Shown: positions 1 to 7,278, numbered from the stretch's first letter. The stretch: DNA of 8,907 bases from an uncultured Chloroflexota bacterium (GCA_903871975.1 CAIQIY010000385.1:1-8907); one strand, 5' to 3'. The notes: generated by a model not told the origin, from the letters alone. Translations and numbers: made by a program.

Positions 1-898
1 AGTTGTCGGGATCTGGCCCGGGCCGCAGAAACGCTTCGCGATGCCGCCGCTCCCAGTGGTGGCCGTCGCGGCTGGTCATGAAGATCGCGTCGGATAGCCC
101 ATTGTACCACGTCGGATCGAGTTGGCGTTCCGGGAAGAACCGTTTGGGGAACATCAGCCGGATATGTGGCGCGCGCGGATACGGCGTCGCCGAGTTCTCG
201 TACAGGTGCTCGCGTGGCGCGTCGCCCAGGTCGATGAATTGCAGCGCCGACCACGTTACGAAGTCGCGCGAGACGCTGCGGCGGATGGCGCGTATGCCGT
301 CGATCCAGCCACGACAGTACAACTCGTATTCACCGGTCAGCCCGTTCCAGAACACGAGGTTCTGTGAGTCGAACCATGGGCGTTCGCCGGCTGGTGCGAC
401 GAGCAGGGGATCGGCGACCAGGCGGAAGTGGATGCCGTCGGGCGATGCGAAGCCGCGCAGCGTATCGCGGCCATCGATCTTGGCGCCGATGCCGATGGCT
501 TTGTAGCGGGCATCGGCGGCGGCGGCAGGATTGCCGTCGATGAACACGCTGATGCTGTGGGCGGCGCTGCCGTCGATCAGGATGTTGTTGGCGCGTGATC
601 CGCCGTGCTCGACGAGGCCGAGCGTCGGGCGCTGCCAGGTGACTGCATCATCGCTCTCGGCGTACGCCAGGCGCTGGTCGCCATCGCCGCCGGCGCGGTA
701 CCACATGCGGAAGCGCCCGCCATCGTGGCGCACATTCGGCACCCAGCTGATCGGCCCTTCCCACGGCTGGTCGAAGCGCAATACCGTCTCGCGCAGCACC
801 GGGGCATGCAGCCGCTGGCGCACGCCGGCGAGACGCTCGATCAGCCAGCCGTCCCACAGCGGCTCGAGGCGGCTGCCGATCTCGCGCAGCTCATCCAT
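1..898 (-). CDS. Glycosidase-like beta-propeller protein, partial (C-terminus off the left edge)
   Basis: The frame is open for 299 codons from an ATG at 898 and runs off the window, so the C-terminus is missing. The protein looks like a five-bladed propeller of the arabinanase/levansucrase/invertase superfamily. It opens with a WDGWLIERLAG-type segment (residues 15-25) and PWEG (46-49), then GGRFRMWY (60-67), AYAESDDAVTWQRP (78-91) and GSRANN (100-105). Blade-like D-G/F-x-H/T-W/F repeats recur near residues 154-158, 212-216 and 278-282. It shares several identical blocks with the protein at 5590-7116, so the two are paralogues. I see no signal peptide, which suggests cytoplasmic action on an imported glycoside. 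No GH32 WMNDPNG motif or catalytic carboxylate can be assigned, so hydrolase activity is inferred from fold only. The start is supported by GGAGGT at 904-909, five bases upstream and inside the preceding gene; the two genes overlap by 8 bp. Confidence 0.85.
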   Translation of the reverse strand, partial: MDELREIGSRLEPLWDGWLIERLAGVRQRLHAPVLRETVLRFDQPWEGPISWVPNVRHDGGRFRMWYRAGGDGDQRLAYAESDDAVTWQRPTLGLVEHGGSRANNILIDGSAAHSISVFIDGNPAAAADARYKAIGIGAKIDGRDTLRGFASPDGIHFRLVADPLLVAPAGERPWFDSQNLVFWNGLTGEYELYCRGWIDGIRAIRRSVSRDFVTWSALQFIDLGDAPREHLYENSATPYPRAPHIRLMFPKRFFPERQLDPTWYNGLSDAIFMTSRDGHHWERRHREAFLRPGPDPDN

Positions 899-1937
899 TA
901 CCCACCTCCAGGCGCGTCGTCGTGCCGGTGGCAGCGGCGTGGTGCGCTGCCTCGATCACCCGCAGCGTCGCGATCGCATCCTCGATGCGATAGCCGCTGG
1001 TGCCGACGCCGCGGATGGCATCGCAGAAGCGGCGCATCAGCGCCAGGCCCTCGGCGCCATAGCCCGGCACCCGCGCCAACGGCATCGCGAAGCTGCGCTG
1101 CGGTGCCGTGGCCCACGACGGATGGGCGCTCTTGATCACCAGGCTCTCCTGATCGACGTCCCAGCGGATCCAGCCGTCGGAACCGCGCAGGCCGATGAAC
1201 AGCTCGCTGTCGCCGGCAGTCAGATAGCCGGTGTGCAACGAGCCCACCATGCCGTTGTCGAAGCGCAGCGCCACCGCCGCCATATCCTCGACGTCGATCG
1301 CATGACCACCGACGTTCGCCTCGATCGCCGCCACCTGCGTGATCTCGGCACCGCTGAGCGCGCGCATCAGGTCGATCCAGTGGCATCCGAGCCAGTTGAG
1401 GATGCCGCCGCCCGACAGTGCACGCTGGAATGGCCAGTTGCCCGGCCCGCGCCGCGTCACGCTCGACGTGATGAAACGCACCTCGATCGAGGAGAGCCGC
1501 CCGAGCAGGCCCGCGTCCAGCGTCTCGCGGATGAGCTGGCTGGCAGGATGGAAGCGCCACGAGTAGCCGGTGGAGAAGTGCAGCCGATGCTGTTCGATGG
1601 CGGCGGCCACCGGCAGCAGCTGGTCGGCGAACGCTGCACACGGCTTCTCGAGCCACAGGTGCACGCCGGCCCGCACGGCCGGTAGCGCCAGCTCGGGCAT
1701 CTGGGCCACGATCCCCGAGACCAGCACGGCGTCGGGGCGCGTGCGCTCGACGAGCTCGGCGACGCTCGCGGCGAATGGCAGGGCGCGGTGTGCCTCGCCG
1801 AGGCGCGCCTGTGCCGTCGTCGGGTCCGGATCATACAAGCCGACCAGCTCGACGTCGTCGAGCAGCCCGAGAGTCTCGCGATACATCGAGGCGTGAATGG
1901 CGGTGACGCCCACCTGGGCGAAGCGCAAGCGGCTCAC
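891..1937 (-). CDS. Gfo/Idh/MocA-family oxidoreductase (divergent active site)
   Basis: A 348-aa NAD(P)-dependent dehydrogenase of the Gfo/Idh/MocA family, members of which oxidise or reduce sugars, cyclitols and related compounds. Full family length fits. The N-terminal Rossmann half carries the EKP motif at residues 97-99, with Lys98 the expected catalytic lysine. The C-terminal half has GGGILNWLGCHWID (176-189), with His186 the expected catalytic histidine. Two departures are visible. The nucleotide loop reads G10-V-T12-A-I-H15 instead of GxGxxG, and the acidic residue four positions before the catalytic His is Trp182. It may therefore belong to a specialised subfamily with another cofactor grip or reaction. 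The start is GTG at 1937, preceded by GGGAGGA at 1942-1948. It lies 25 bp after the other Gfo/Idh gene, and its stop overlaps the next start by 8 bp. Family assignment is firm; substrate is unknown. Confidence 0.93.
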   Translation of the reverse strand: MSRLRFAQVGVTAIHASMYRETLGLLDDVELVGLYDPDPTTAQARLGEAHRALPFAASVAELVERTRPDAVLVSGIVAQMPELALPAVRAGVHLWLEKPCAAFADQLLPVAAAIEQHRLHFSTGYSWRFHPASQLIRETLDAGLLGRLSSIEVRFITSSVTRRGPGNWPFQRALSGGGILNWLGCHWIDLMRALSGAEITQVAAIEANVGGHAIDVEDMAAVALRFDNGMVGSLHTGYLTAGDSELFIGLRGSDGWIRWDVDQESLVIKSAHPSWATAPQRSFAMPLARVPGYGAEGLALMRRFCDAIRGVGTSGYRIEDAIATLRVIEAAHHAAATGTTTRLEVGNG

Positions 1938-1962
1938 AGGATCCTCCCCGCGCGGCGGCGCA

Positions 1963-3015
1963 TCAGTGGATCACCAGCGTCTGGCTGGCAGCATCGGCGG
2001 GCAATGGCAGCGCCACCGGGTGCATGCCGGCAGCCGACGAGCGATGGAATGCGACGATGGTCTCCAGCGCCACTCGGCCATCCTCGCCCGATGAGCGCGG
2101 CCGCGTACCGTCGGCGATGCACGCCATCAGCTCGCGGTACGCATCCTGCTCGGCCAGCCCGACCGGCCCGCGCGGCAGGCTGAATGGCGTGCGCTGCGGC
2201 ATGGTCCAACTCTGCGTCAGGCTGCGGGTGTCGGCATCGCGCACGCGCAGATCGACCTCCCAGTCGATCTCGCAGACGGTGAGCCAGCCGCGGGTGCCGC
2301 AGAACGTATAGGTGTATGGCAGCAGCACGTCGCTCATGAAGTCGAATGCCATGCGCACGCCGTTCGCATAGGTGATGAACCCAATGCCGCCCGGGTCATT
2401 GGCCAGGCGCGCGGCGAATCCCGGATGATCGTCGACACGCGTGGTATCGAGACCATGCACCAGCCGGCCGACGACCTCGACGGGCTGGCTGTCGAGAATG
2501 AAGTTGAGTGCATCGAAGAAGTGCGTGCCGTTTGAGCCGACGCGCCCGGTAGCCCAGAACATCGAACCGTGGGTGACGCGGCCGATGATGCCGCTGCGGA
2601 GTGCGTCGCGCAGACCACAGATTTCGGGCATCCAGCGCCGCTGGTGTCCCATCATGAAGACGGTGCCGCTGGCGGCGCAGTCGGCGATGATCTGCTCGGC
2701 GTCGGCCAACGAACACGCCATCGGTTTCTCGCAGTAGATGCCGCCGATGCCCATGGCGCACAGGTCGCGCGTGATGGCGGCATGGAGTGGCCCGGTGGTG
2801 CCGAGCAACGCGATGTCGAGCCGCGCCTCGCGCATCATCGTGGCGTGATCCGGATACACGGCGATCTCACCGAGCTCGGCGCGCGCCAGCTCGCGCCGCT
2901 CGGCAGTCAGATCGGCTGCGGCGACCAGCTGCATGCCGTCGACGCCGGCGACGTAGCGCGCCAGCTGGCGCCCACGCCCGCCACAGCCGACGAGCCCCAC
3001 GCGATACTGCTTCAT
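1963..3015 (-). CDS. Gfo/Idh/MocA-family oxidoreductase
   Basis: A 350-aa NAD(P)-dependent oxidoreductase with a canonical Rossmann loop, VGLVGCGGRG (residues 6-15), and the EKP motif at 96-98 with catalytic Lys97. NGTHFFD (162-168) supplies the expected catalytic His165 and Asp168. The residue four before the His is Ser161 rather than Asp. Apart from the shared family core it differs strongly from the second Gfo/Idh protein downstream, so the pair probably performs different steps rather than being a recent duplication. The reading frame stays open upstream to 3282, but that stretch lies inside the amidohydrolase gene and is arginine-rich, as expected of an out-of-frame shadow. The ATG at 3015 is preferred because it gives the normal N-terminus, has GGGAG at 3020-3024 and forms a 4-bp ATGA overlap with the upstream stop, suggesting translational coupling. 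The substrate cannot be determined. Confidence 0.94.
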   Translation of the reverse strand: MKQYRVGLVGCGGRGRQLARYVAGVDGMQLVAAADLTAERRELARAELGEIAVYPDHATMMREARLDIALLGTTGPLHAAITRDLCAMGIGGIYCEKPMACSLADAEQIIADCAASGTVFMMGHQRRWMPEICGLRDALRSGIIGRVTHGSMFWATGRVGSNGTHFFDALNFILDSQPVEVVGRLVHGLDTTRVDDHPGFAARLANDPGGIGFITYANGVRMAFDFMSDVLLPYTYTFCGTRGWLTVCEIDWEVDLRVRDADTRSLTQSWTMPQRTPFSLPRGPVGLAEQDAYRELMACIADGTRPRSSGEDGRVALETIVAFHRSSAAGMHPVALPLPADAASQTLVIH

Positions 3016-4562
3016 GATGCTCCCGCTGTCGTGCCGGCGCTGCCGCTGATCCCGCCACCTGGCGTCAGCTTGAACAACGTCCTGGCCGTCTGATACATCA
3101 CCTGCGCCTCCTGCGCTGCCGTGAACCCGGCATCGTGGTAGGTTCCGAGGACGAACCCCGGGTGCAGCAGGTCCTGATCCGAGCCGTACATCAGTCGCTC
3201 GGGCCCGACTGCCGCGAGCGCGTCGGGGATGATGCCGCGGGTCGCGCGGCTGCTGCAGAACTCGAGGTAGATGTTTGGGCAATCGGCGACGATGGCGCCG
3301 GTGCCGCGTGGACCGCCGTGGGCCACGATGATCGGCAGCTGCGGATGCGCCCGCGCCAGATCGCGAATGGCATGGACCCAGCCGGGGCCATCGTTGTGGA
3401 TCTTCACTGGCCGGCCGTGGCGTGCAATCTCGACGAACAGGGCGCGCATCGCTTCGCCGCCGGTGTGTTGTTGCGAGTACTCACAATGGATCTTCGCGCC
3501 GACGAATTTGGGGTGCTGGTAATACCGGTCCATCTCGGCGACCGAGCCGGCCAGATCGTTGGCGTTGACCACGACATAGCCAAGAAAGCCGGGCACCGGC
3601 TCGATCAACGCCTGCATCTCGCGGTTGCCGGCGGCCATGTCCGAGAAGATGCCGACCGACGACGAGCCGATCATGTATTCGATCCCGTAGTGGCGGCAGT
3701 CGTCGAGTGCCGTCGCGGCGCCGCTGGCATCGATCGGGAAGCGATAGGAATCGGCATGGAGATGCGCGTGGCAGTCGATGATCGGCCCGGCGGCGAAGCG
3801 CTCGGCGGCCGGCCGAACCGGCGCTGGCGGCGCAGCGATGCGCAACAGGCGTTCGGCATTGCCATGCAGGATGGCGGCACGCTCGATGTCGTTCAGCTCT
3901 GCACGGAACACGACGTTCATGCTGGCCTGCGGCGCGTAGTCCGGCGCACCGCTGCCGTAGAGGATGCGCGTCACGCCGCCGAGTTCGCGCCGGATGGTCT
4001 CGATGACGCCGGGCATCGCCAGCCGGCTGGTGTCGAGCGCGAGGCGTGGGTATTCGCGCGCTGCAGCGAGCACCTGGGCGAGGACGTCGTACGAGGCGCC
4101 GAGCAGCACCAGCGGCAGGCCGACGTCGGCGACGCTGCGGACGAGCGCCTCGATCTGGCTGATGCTGCCGGCGGGCGCCAGTATGGGTAGCCCCAGTGGG
4201 GCCACGGCACGCAGCACCCGGCGGAACATGGCGCTGTCGGGTGGCCAGAGCTGGCCCCACGAGCCACAGTCGAAGCGCAATGCCCGGAACCCACCGGCGG
4301 CGATCTGTGCCACATCGGCTTCGAGCCCGATGCCGCGCAGCGGATTGATCGTCGCTGCGGCGATCAGGCGTGGGTCGGCGTGACACCGCAGCGCAGTCTC
4401 GCGGTTGCCCGCGACGTGATCGTCGCGCGTGCCGCGCAGCGACAACGTCAGGGCCGCCGCGATCCCGCCGACATCCATCAGCTGTCGCAGCGTCGCCAGC
4501 GAGTGATCATCGTTGTCGCCCGGCACCACGCCGAAGCTGGTATTGATGTCGATCGCGTACAC
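3012..4562 (-). CDS. Two-barrel amidohydrolase fusion, first barrel degenerate
   Basis: A 516-aa protein made of two amidohydrolase-type (PF04909-like) TIM barrels. The C-terminal barrel (about 259-505) keeps the metal and catalytic ligands: IIDCHAHLH with His265 and His267, Lys357 in GAKIHCEY, His389 in VKIHND, His415 in VAHGGP and Asp462 in YGSDQD. The N-terminal barrel (about 1-243) has a similar layout, but DINTSFG (5-11) replaces the HxH motif, PILAPAG (126-132) and LVLLGA (151-156) stand at the His strands, and YGSGAPDY (202-209) lacks the usual GSD aspartate. A Pro/Ala-rich linker at about 243-258 joins them. The family includes lactonases and decarboxylases, so opening of a sugar lactone produced by the neighbouring oxidoreductases is plausible but inferred. 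The start is GTG at 4562 with a perfect AGGAGG at 4567-4572 that shares a base with the upstream gene's TGA. The usual family length is roughly half of this. The single open frame argues against a sequencing artefact. Confidence 0.92.
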   Translation of the reverse strand: MYAIDINTSFGVVPGDNDDHSLATLRQLMDVGGIAAALTLSLRGTRDDHVAGNRETALRCHADPRLIAAATINPLRGIGLEADVAQIAAGGFRALRFDCGSWGQLWPPDSAMFRRVLRAVAPLGLPILAPAGSISQIEALVRSVADVGLPLVLLGASYDVLAQVLAAAREYPRLALDTSRLAMPGVIETIRRELGGVTRILYGSGAPDYAPQASMNVVFRAELNDIERAAILHGNAERLLRIAAPPAPVRPAAERFAAGPIIDCHAHLHADSYRFPIDASGAATALDDCRHYGIEYMIGSSSVGIFSDMAAGNREMQALIEPVPGFLGYVVVNANDLAGSVAEMDRYYQHPKFVGAKIHCEYSQQHTGGEAMRALFVEIARHGRPVKIHNDGPGWVHAIRDLARAHPQLPIIVAHGGPRGTGAIVADCPNIYLEFCSSRATRGIIPDALAAVGPERLMYGSDQDLLHPGFVLGTYHDAGFTAAQEAQVMYQTARTLFKLTPGGGISGSAGTTAGAS

Positions 4563-4566
4563 GATG

Positions 4567-4572
4567 CCTCCT
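4567..4572 (-). promoter_or_regulatory. Consensus SD site AGGAGG embedded at upstream stop codon
   Basis: AGGAGG lies four bases before the GTG start at 4562 and its first A is the last base of the dehydrogenase TGA (4572-4574). This fixes the GTG as the amidohydrolase start and suggests that terminating ribosomes feed the next gene. Confidence 0.8.
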
Positions 4573-5582
4573 CAGCGCAGGTCGCTCGCGGCGATGACGT
4601 TCAGCAACGCATCACCCCGCATCCAGGCCGCCAGATTATGGGCGAATAGCTCCCACAGGCGCGGCAGGAACATCCGGCTGCCGGTCGAGCCGGAGATATG
4701 CGGCGTCAGCACCGCGCTGGGCATGTCCCACAGCGGGTGCTCGAGTGGTAGCGGATACGCGAAGTGCGTGTCGAGCGCGACGCCACCGATCCAGCCCTCG
4801 GTCAACGCGCGCAGCAGCGCCGTCTCATCGATCAGGCGGCCGCGGCTTGGGTTGAGCACGACGGCGTGGGTTGGCAAGGCGCGCAGTTCGCGCTCGCCGA
4901 TCAGGCTGCGCGTGCCCGCCGCGATCGGGATCGTCAGCGCCAGGTAGTCGAGTTGACCCAGGAACTCCTCGCGCTCGTCGAAGGTGTAGCGCCGCTCCGG
5001 CAGTGCGCCGGCGATGTCGCTGCTGCCCGGCACTGCATAATGGCCGGCGCGCGGCCCGATCGGCGCACGAGTCATCACGCTGATCGTGAGGCCGAACGCC
5101 GTCGCGAGTTGTGCGAGGGTACGCCCGATGCTGCCGTAGCCGACGATCCCCAGCCGCCGCCCACGCAATTCCGACTGAAAGCGCGGCAGGCGTTCCCAGG
5201 CGTGGCGCCGCTGCATGTCGAACAGGCCGCGCATGTCGCGCTCGAATGTCAGCATCATCGCGAGACACCACTCGGCGATCGGCACGTCATTCACGCCGCT
5301 GGCATTGGTCACGATCACGTGCTCGCCGAGCCCCTGGCCAGCGACGTGCTCGTACCCCGCCGAGCTCAACTGCAGCCAGCGCAGGTTGGTCAGGTCGGCC
5401 AGATTGGCCGGCACGCCATCGGCGAACAGCACACGGCAGCGTGCTGCGAGCCCGGCCTCGAGCTGGCTCTCGCCGTCGAACATCGGCACGACCGTGACTG
5501 CGGCGGCACCTGCCAGGCGCCGTACGGCTGCCAGGCCAGCGTCGTCGATCCGTTGTGCAATGATGACTGCATCGGGATTCAC
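4572..5582 (-). CDS. D-2-hydroxyacid dehydrogenase-family reductase with Tyr at the catalytic Glu site
   Basis: A 336-aa member of the D-isomer-specific 2-hydroxyacid dehydrogenase family, which interconverts 2-keto and 2-hydroxy acids. The split catalytic domain begins with a variable half containing LSSAGYEHV (72-80). The nucleotide domain has VGYGSIG (147-153). The usual Asp at the end of the second strand is Thr171 followed by Arg172, which points to NADP(H) rather than NAD(H). NPSRGRLID (244-252) supplies catalytic Arg247, and TPHISGS (293-299) supplies catalytic His295. The position 29 residues after the Arg, where E. coli SerA has Glu269, is Tyr276 (codon TAT at 4755-4757) in AYPLPLEHPLW. 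Activity may be altered or the acid supplied elsewhere. The start is GTG at 5582, with GGAG at 5593-5596, seven bases after the propeller gene stop. In this operon it would handle a sugar-derived 2-keto acid; that is inference. Confidence 0.93.
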   Translation of the reverse strand: MNPDAVIIAQRIDDAGLAAVRRLAGAAAVTVVPMFDGESQLEAGLAARCRVLFADGVPANLADLTNLRWLQLSSAGYEHVAGQGLGEHVIVTNASGVNDVPIAEWCLAMMLTFERDMRGLFDMQRRHAWERLPRFQSELRGRRLGIVGYGSIGRTLAQLATAFGLTISVMTRAPIGPRAGHYAVPGSSDIAGALPERRYTFDEREEFLGQLDYLALTIPIAAGTRSLIGERELRALPTHAVVLNPSRGRLIDETALLRALTEGWIGGVALDTHFAYPLPLEHPLWDMPSAVLTPHISGSTGSRMFLPRLWELFAHNLAAWMRGDALLNVIAASDLR

Positions 5583-5589
5583 GTGTGCA

Positions 5590-7116
5590 TCACTCCGTCA
5601 CGAGTTCGGCCGCATACAATCGTGGTTCGTTGTGGGGCTGGCGCCGCATGCTGATGCGCAGCCGAACCGTCTGGCCCGCCAGCGCCGCCAGCGGTGCCCC
5701 CGGCCAGCGCACCGGGCAGTCGAAGCCACGGTCGACGTCGAGCACGCCGGCCGTGTCGCCCCCATAGCCGTCGAGCAGGCGAAAGCGCGCGTCGGCGACG
5801 GCGACGGTGAACCCGGCACCGCCGTCGACGTTCAGCAGCAGGTGCGCGGCCGGCGGCACGACGAATGGTGCCGTCCAGACGACGCCCTCGTCGAGGTCGT
5901 AGGTCGTCGCCGGGTCGTAGCGGTTGCTGCCGTGCTGCCGGATCAGTGCCTCGGGGTCGGGGTTGAGCGCCAGATAGCCCCAACGGTCGCGCGGGAGCGT
6001 GGCCAGCGCGACATCGCCGTAGTAGGCCTCGCCGTATGGCGCATTGCGCCAGCGGTCGAAGTAGATGCGCGTCTCGTCGCCGACGTTCAGGATGCCGTTG
6101 CCTTGCGCCAGGATCGTCGGGTATTGCGTGCCCTGCCACGCTGGCGCCGGCGCGTCGTCGGCTGCGATGAAGACATGCCCCTTGGCTGGCTCGCGGAAGT
6201 GCAGCCCGTCGTTGCTCACGACGAGCGACAGGTCGCAGGTGATCTGGTGAAAGTCGGGATGGTTGTGCCAGCGGCCGAACAGCCCGATGCATACCGAACC
6301 GAAGCTGGCGGCGCCGATGCCGATGTGTACCTGATCGTACGGCTGGCGCAGGCCACGGTCCGCATGATCGGCTGGCTCGGGCAACGTGAAGGACTCGACG
6401 GTCTCCTCGAGCCAGTGGTCGAAGTCGCTCGAGACCCAGGCGTATGCCTGGCGCCCCATCAGCCCGCCACCTTCGCTGCGGCGCCACGGCGAGATCGTCT
6501 GGGCGTTGACGATGTACAGGCCATCGTGATAGTAGAATGAGGCTTGTTCGAGGAATTCGCGGATGATCAGCTCGCGCCCCGGCGTCCAGTGCAGCCCGTC
6601 GGGGCTGGTGGCGGTGCGCATCGACCAGTATGGCCCGGTGTGCGGATTGTAGACCAGCTTGTAGCGGCGCATCGGGTCTGGATCGTCGTCGTCCCGGATG
6701 AGCGTGACCCCTTCGATCCGCGCCTCGGGGAGCGCGATGGCGTTGTTGGCCCGGCTGCCACGAAATGCGATCTGGTTGAGGATCGGCCGCTGCCACGTGA
6801 GGCCGTCGTCGCTCTCGGCATAGGCGATCGGCCCCTGCGTCAGCGTTCCGGGCTCGTCGCCGAGTGCGACCGGGTAGTACCACATGCGGAACCGCCCACC
6901 CTCGTGCAGGACGGTGCCGTAAAAGTGTGCCGCGATCTGATCAGGTGCCTGTGGATCGTCGCGCCGCGGCGCCAGCACTGGCTCGGCACGAATCACCGGC
7001 CGGCTGATGCAGAGATGCAGGTTGCGCCGCAGGGGCAGCGCGTGATCGTCGATGGCGAGCCAGAGGGTGCGCCGAACTGGCGCACGTGGCGTCGCGTGCT
7101 GGTCATTGTGTGTCAT
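5590..7116 (-). CDS. Glycosidase-like beta-propeller protein with C-terminal beta-sandwich
   Basis: A 508-aa protein, first gene of the minus-strand operon. Residues about 18-410 look like a five-bladed propeller of the arabinanase/levansucrase/invertase superfamily: LWLAIDDHALPL (18-29), GGRFRMWYYP (73-82), AYAESDDGLTWQRP (98-111), GSRANN (120-125) and further D-G-x-H/T-W/F blade motifs at 173-177 and 303-307. Residues about 411-505 form a separate beta-rich tail containing LLLNVDGG and ALAGQTVRLRISM, a module I have seen appended to similar proteins. No signal peptide or membrane segment is visible, so a cytoplasmic role on imported sugar is likely. No GH32 signature or assignable catalytic acids are seen, so it could be a non-catalytic or novel glycosidase. 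The frame is open far upstream (to the right edge), but ATG 7116 has GGAGAG at 7125-7130 eight bases before it and gives the N-terminus expected from the paralogue. Confidence 0.88.
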   Translation of the reverse strand: MTHNDQHATPRAPVRRTLWLAIDDHALPLRRNLHLCISRPVIRAEPVLAPRRDDPQAPDQIAAHFYGTVLHEGGRFRMWYYPVALGDEPGTLTQGPIAYAESDDGLTWQRPILNQIAFRGSRANNAIALPEARIEGVTLIRDDDDPDPMRRYKLVYNPHTGPYWSMRTATSPDGLHWTPGRELIIREFLEQASFYYHDGLYIVNAQTISPWRRSEGGGLMGRQAYAWVSSDFDHWLEETVESFTLPEPADHADRGLRQPYDQVHIGIGAASFGSVCIGLFGRWHNHPDFHQITCDLSLVVSNDGLHFREPAKGHVFIAADDAPAPAWQGTQYPTILAQGNGILNVGDETRIYFDRWRNAPYGEAYYGDVALATLPRDRWGYLALNPDPEALIRQHGSNRYDPATTYDLDEGVVWTAPFVVPPAAHLLLNVDGGAGFTVAVADARFRLLDGYGGDTAGVLDVDRGFDCPVRWPGAPLAALAGQTVRLRISMRRQPHNEPRLYAAELVTE

Positions 7117-7185
7117 GGTCCGAACTCTCCGCTGCGCCACGCCATCGTGGCTGTCGTTGTGCCGACAGGACGAATCGCCGACTCG

Positions 7186-7214
7186 TTGACCGACCATCCT
7201 GCATGGAGTATAAT
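7186..7214 (+). promoter_or_regulatory. Sigma-70 promoter for the aminotransferase gene
   Basis: TTGACC at 7186-7191 and a perfect TATAAT at 7209-7214 are separated by 17 bases, matching the housekeeping consensus at 11 of 12 positions. Transcription would begin near 7221, giving a leader of about 70 nt before the ATG at 7291. Confidence 0.85.
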
Positions 7215-7216
7215 GC

Positions 7217-7227
7217 TGGTCTGACCA
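7217..7227. promoter_or_regulatory. Candidate FadR/GntR-type operator palindrome
   Basis: TGGTC-T-GACCA is a perfect inverted repeat with 5-bp arms. It matches the core TGGTCnGACCA known for FadR and the broader TGGTnnnACCA of FadR-subfamily GntR regulators. It lies three bases after the plus-strand -10 box, over the predicted plus start, and between the two facing -10 boxes, so one bound regulator could control both directions. Further GACC half-sites in the same orientation sit at 7188, 7192 and 7231. No regulator gene is in the window. A 5-bp-arm palindrome can arise by chance in a region this size; the motif identity and placement are what make it credible. Confidence 0.5.
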
Positions 7228-7239
7228 CCCGACCGTCCC

Positions 7240-7268
7240 ATAGTAGCGAAGAAGTGCAGCGTTGTCAA
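7240..7268 (-). promoter_or_regulatory. Sigma-70 promoter for the minus-strand operon
   Basis: Read on the minus strand, a perfect TTGACA (7268-7263) is followed after 17 bases by TACTAT (7245-7240), which keeps the key T1, A2, A5 and T6 of the -10 box. Transcription would begin near 7233 and give a leader of about 116 nt before the ATG at 7116. It faces the plus-strand promoter, so each leader is transcribed through the other promoter. Confidence 0.7.
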
Positions 7269-7278
7269 GTTGCATACC

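Noticed and set aside
531..1685. Plus-strand 384-codon open frame
   Set aside because: It lies antisense to the left-edge propeller and Gfo/Idh genes, is rich in Arg, Pro and Ser, and has no recognisable domain.
5215..6540. Plus-strand 441-codon open frame, and a similar one at 3135-4190
   Set aside because: Both are antisense shadows of well-supported minus-strand enzymes with intact motifs and show no domain of their own.
7117..7197. ATG at 7197 as an upstream start for the propeller protein
   Set aside because: It is in frame, but there is no spaced SD site. The extra 27 residues do not resemble the family N-terminus, while ATG 7116 has GGAGAG at good spacing.
7194..7206. CCAT-5-ATGG inverted repeat within the plus promoter spacer
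   Set aside because: The arms are only 4 bp long, which is expected by chance, and it matches no operator I recognise.
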